A stretch of DNA of 64,000 bases from Mytilus edulis. Its lineage: Eukaryota; Mollusca; Bivalvia; Mytilida; Mytilidae. Under the pieces are notes generated by a model, which was not told where the DNA came from, did no database searches, and worked only from the letters and a program-made list of their open reading frames with translations. Position 1 is the stretch's first letter. The number at the start of each line of letters is the position of its first letter. Positions 61,753 to 64,000 of the stretch are shown one piece after another. Location: contig NC_092353.1 of NCBI RefSeq assembly GCF_963676685.1, positions 7,592,207 to 7,656,206 on the forward strand, read 5' to 3'. The position numbers and the translations under genes were made by a program.

Positions 61753-61824
61753 ATGGACCACAGAAGAGTGTTTACCATTGTTTACCTTGTCTGTATTGTA
61801 ATTGTAAAATCTTACAATTTAGAT
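61753..61824 (+). CDS. Candidate first coding exon of a membrane or secreted protein (integrin-alpha-like start?)
   Basis: The ATG stands in a favourable context (GAAAATGG) and opens 24 codons, MDHRRVFTIVYLVCIVIVKS then YNLD. A GTGAGT donor follows at 61825-61830. The hydrophobic run of about 13 residues after two arginines is a textbook signal peptide. Ending an exon shortly after a signal peptide with (F/Y)NLD recalls the mature start of integrin alpha chains, but four residues are weak evidence. No further exon was recognised between 61825 and 64000, so the rest would lie in a long intron beyond the window. It is the only plausible plus-strand gene start here and could be chance. Confidence 0.4.
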
Positions 61825-61829
61825 GTGAG

Positions 61830-64000
61830 TAGTTTACTGCAAAATCATAAATTCTTGTGAGTTTTTTTTTTATTAATGCGTAAAATGTGGCAATTATTTA
61901 AACTCGCATTTTGAAATATTGTATATGAATAAAACAGGATTATTCTCAAAATCGTAAAACTTAAAATCGCACTTCAGTTTTATATGACAAAATCGCAATA
62001 ATAAATGCACGCAATAATTTCTGAATTTACAGTCTTGTTTTAAATTTTTCATTTTTATACCCTTATAATAGCCTGAATATTGATGTTAACACATGCATTT
62101 TGAGTACCGGGATGGGGAGGTATAATGAGTTGTTTAAAAGAATTCAGACTTGTTGATAAACATCCAAATATAAATTACAAATTGTTTCTCAATTTTTTTT
62201 TATTTTTTTTTTGTGTTTGTTTAATGGAATCCGTAATAAATGTACAAAAATCATGTTAAGTTCATTTATGAAAATTATTATTACATTTAAGAAATATGAT
62301 AAGATGTAGTAAAAATATTTACGGTACCAACTGCTCTGCAACAAATGCGCATTATTATAATATAGTTTCCTCAATGATGGATAAAATATATGAAAATACA
62401 TAGCGTATAAAAAGATTGAAGTTATATCGAATAAGATGCAGTGGAGAGGAAATAGGACGAAAGATAAAAACACAACAACTACAATGTTATTATAACACAC
62501 ACGATATTACAGATGTTTCCATTCTCAAAATGTTCTCACACTTATTGAAACAAGTCTAAATGCAAAACTAAAATCCAATGATAATCATAAGGGAATAAAA
62601 GTGGCAAACGAATCTACAGGAAACACCATTACCAAAAGAATACTCAACTAAAACAAAACGAAACGAAACGTCAATAGAACTTAACTAAAATGACTGAAAA
62701 TTCACAGATTTGATTTGTTGTTCTCAAGAATAGCAAGTATCAATTACCAGGCAAATTATTTCTTGACGACATATATAATGTTGTTAGGTTATGTCAAACT
62801 TATTAGTGTTAAGCTTGTCCCTCGTTTGCCTTCATGTTAACTGTCTTACAACAAGCTTCACGTAGTAAGATATAATTTGTGTAACATGACATGAAAACCA
62901 AAACATTGTGCTGAATATTCAGGAAAAACGAGAATATATATGGCTATGAAAACCAAAACATTGTGCTGAATATTCAGGAAAAACGAGACAATAAATGGCT
63001 ATGAAAACAGGAAAATAACAGTAATCATCGGTATTAAAGATATGACGTATATAAAGAGTAACTATTAAGTAACTTCAACTTTGGAAGACATTAGAATGAC
63101 TCTTTTTTCCTGTGTTCATCATTTTGAAATACTGGGTATAAAATTCAAGGATAATATGATTTGATTTTCATATCTACAAATACCTGACTGTAATTGTTCC
63201 CTTACAATTGATCCATGTTTTTGTCTTCGACAGACAATGATAAAACTTCACAATGTATAGTTAATCAAATATGGAAGAAAGAAAAACACAAATAGATATT
63301 TTTTACCTTAGTAATGTCAAAAAGATTAAATGGAGTGATAAAGACAGTGAACCGCTAGAAGACTTACATTTTTTCTCCGTTATGGAAACGTTGACAGTGG
63401 TTATATATACAAAACACGTATAAATATGAACAAACAATTATTGACAATAAAGTTTTCAACACATACTTCTCTAAATTAGATTTGTTTTATCAAATCAATT
63501 AGGTTATTAAAAAATATGATACACAAATCAGTTGTCTACAATTATAGAGATTAAACGTAATGAACAAATTTCTGTTGTAAAGAATTTACTCGTGCAAATG
63601 AATCTGAGTTTCTTTTCTCTTTAAAAACTTCTTTAATAAAATCTGAATTTGGAGTATCAAAATTGCAGAGAGAAAGCTTCCCATTATCATACTTATAATT
63701 GAAGATGAAAGCAGTTTTGAAGCATATATCATTTGGAATATAATGAGTTATGATACCTGTAACCATATGAAGTCTCTATCTGACCAAATAGAATATAAAG
63801 GTTTTTTTTATTAATGGTGTTTTGGTGAACAATTATGATTACAATGTATAAGAAGAACCTGTCCAATGATAGTCTCTGTAATAAGTACTAAAAGATGACT
63901 TAACGATTATCAAAAGGAACAGAAGGAACACCTTTTGTTTGTTTGTATTTGGGGTGGGGATTTTTCATTTTGAATATATAATTTGTTGGATTTCGCATTT
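61830..64000. other. No gene recognised at the right end
   Basis: AT-rich sequence with long T and A runs (61863-61872, 62192-62212). The 71-residue minus-strand frame at 63551-63766 shows nothing I recognise. Confidence 0.35.
62891..63010. repeat. 55-bp direct duplication with a third partial copy
   Basis: The phrase ATGAAAACCAAAACATTGTG starts at 62891 and again at 62946. ATGAAAACAG begins a partial third unit at 63001. The two full units are almost identical, so the duplication is recent. Confidence 0.85.

Overview
The window looks like nuclear DNA of a marine mussel (Mytilus or a close relative). It is AT-rich and intron-rich, it carries many transposon remnants, and it has several interspersed repeats I associate with mussel genomes. 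The only gene family I can reconstruct encodes small secreted cysteine-rich peptides that resemble the bivalve Cvsi serine protease inhibitors (MEROPS I84 type). No bacterial operons, CRISPR arrays or convincing RNA genes were seen.

The backbone is a tandem cluster of six related genes, all on the minus strand. Their start codons lie at 571 (A, only exon 1 is in the window), 15541 (B), 24340 (C), 35168 (D), 50046 (E) and 59964 (F). Each complete gene has the same build: a 37-nt exon 1 (signal peptide start), a 117-nt exon 2 (first six-cysteine module) and an 86-113-nt exon 3 (second six-cysteine module). Both introns are phase 1, and a TATA box sits 54-61 bp upstream of the ATG. B, C, D and E read as intact genes of 79-88 residues with 12 cysteines in the mature peptide. 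F has an in-frame TGA at the end of exon 2 that removes its second module.

Region by region: 1-18.4 kb (genes A and B) and about 23.8-42.6 kb (upstream part of C, plus D) are two copies of one segmental duplication, with gene C exons 2-3 at 21.9-23.4 kb. Aligning the copies by eye exposes mobile elements present in only one copy, several with recognisable empty sites and target duplications: a Harbinger-like MITE (2108-2399), a palindromic TTAA-flanked element (12284-13006), a Penelope-like retroelement (27914-30637), a fold-back element with arrays of a 17-bp motif (31984-32953), a 3.4-kb tandem array (36956-40318) and a TTCACATGAA-rich element (41305-41938). A LINE fragment and a 51-bp minisatellite lie at 18.9-19.9 kb. 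The 44-60 kb part holds genes E and F, which resemble each other most. It also holds a zinc-finger pseudogene and an iteron-rich TIR element inside intron 2 of E, a second iteron-rich element at 52.3-53.4 kb, and a retroelement fragment in intron 1 of F. At 61753-61824 on the plus strand there is a candidate first exon of a separate membrane or secreted protein.

As a system, the genes appear to supply a family of paralogous double-module disulfide-rich peptides. Their core promoters are alike while exon sequences vary, which suggests an expanding defence or protease-control repertoire. Function is inferred from family resemblance, and all similarities were judged by eye.
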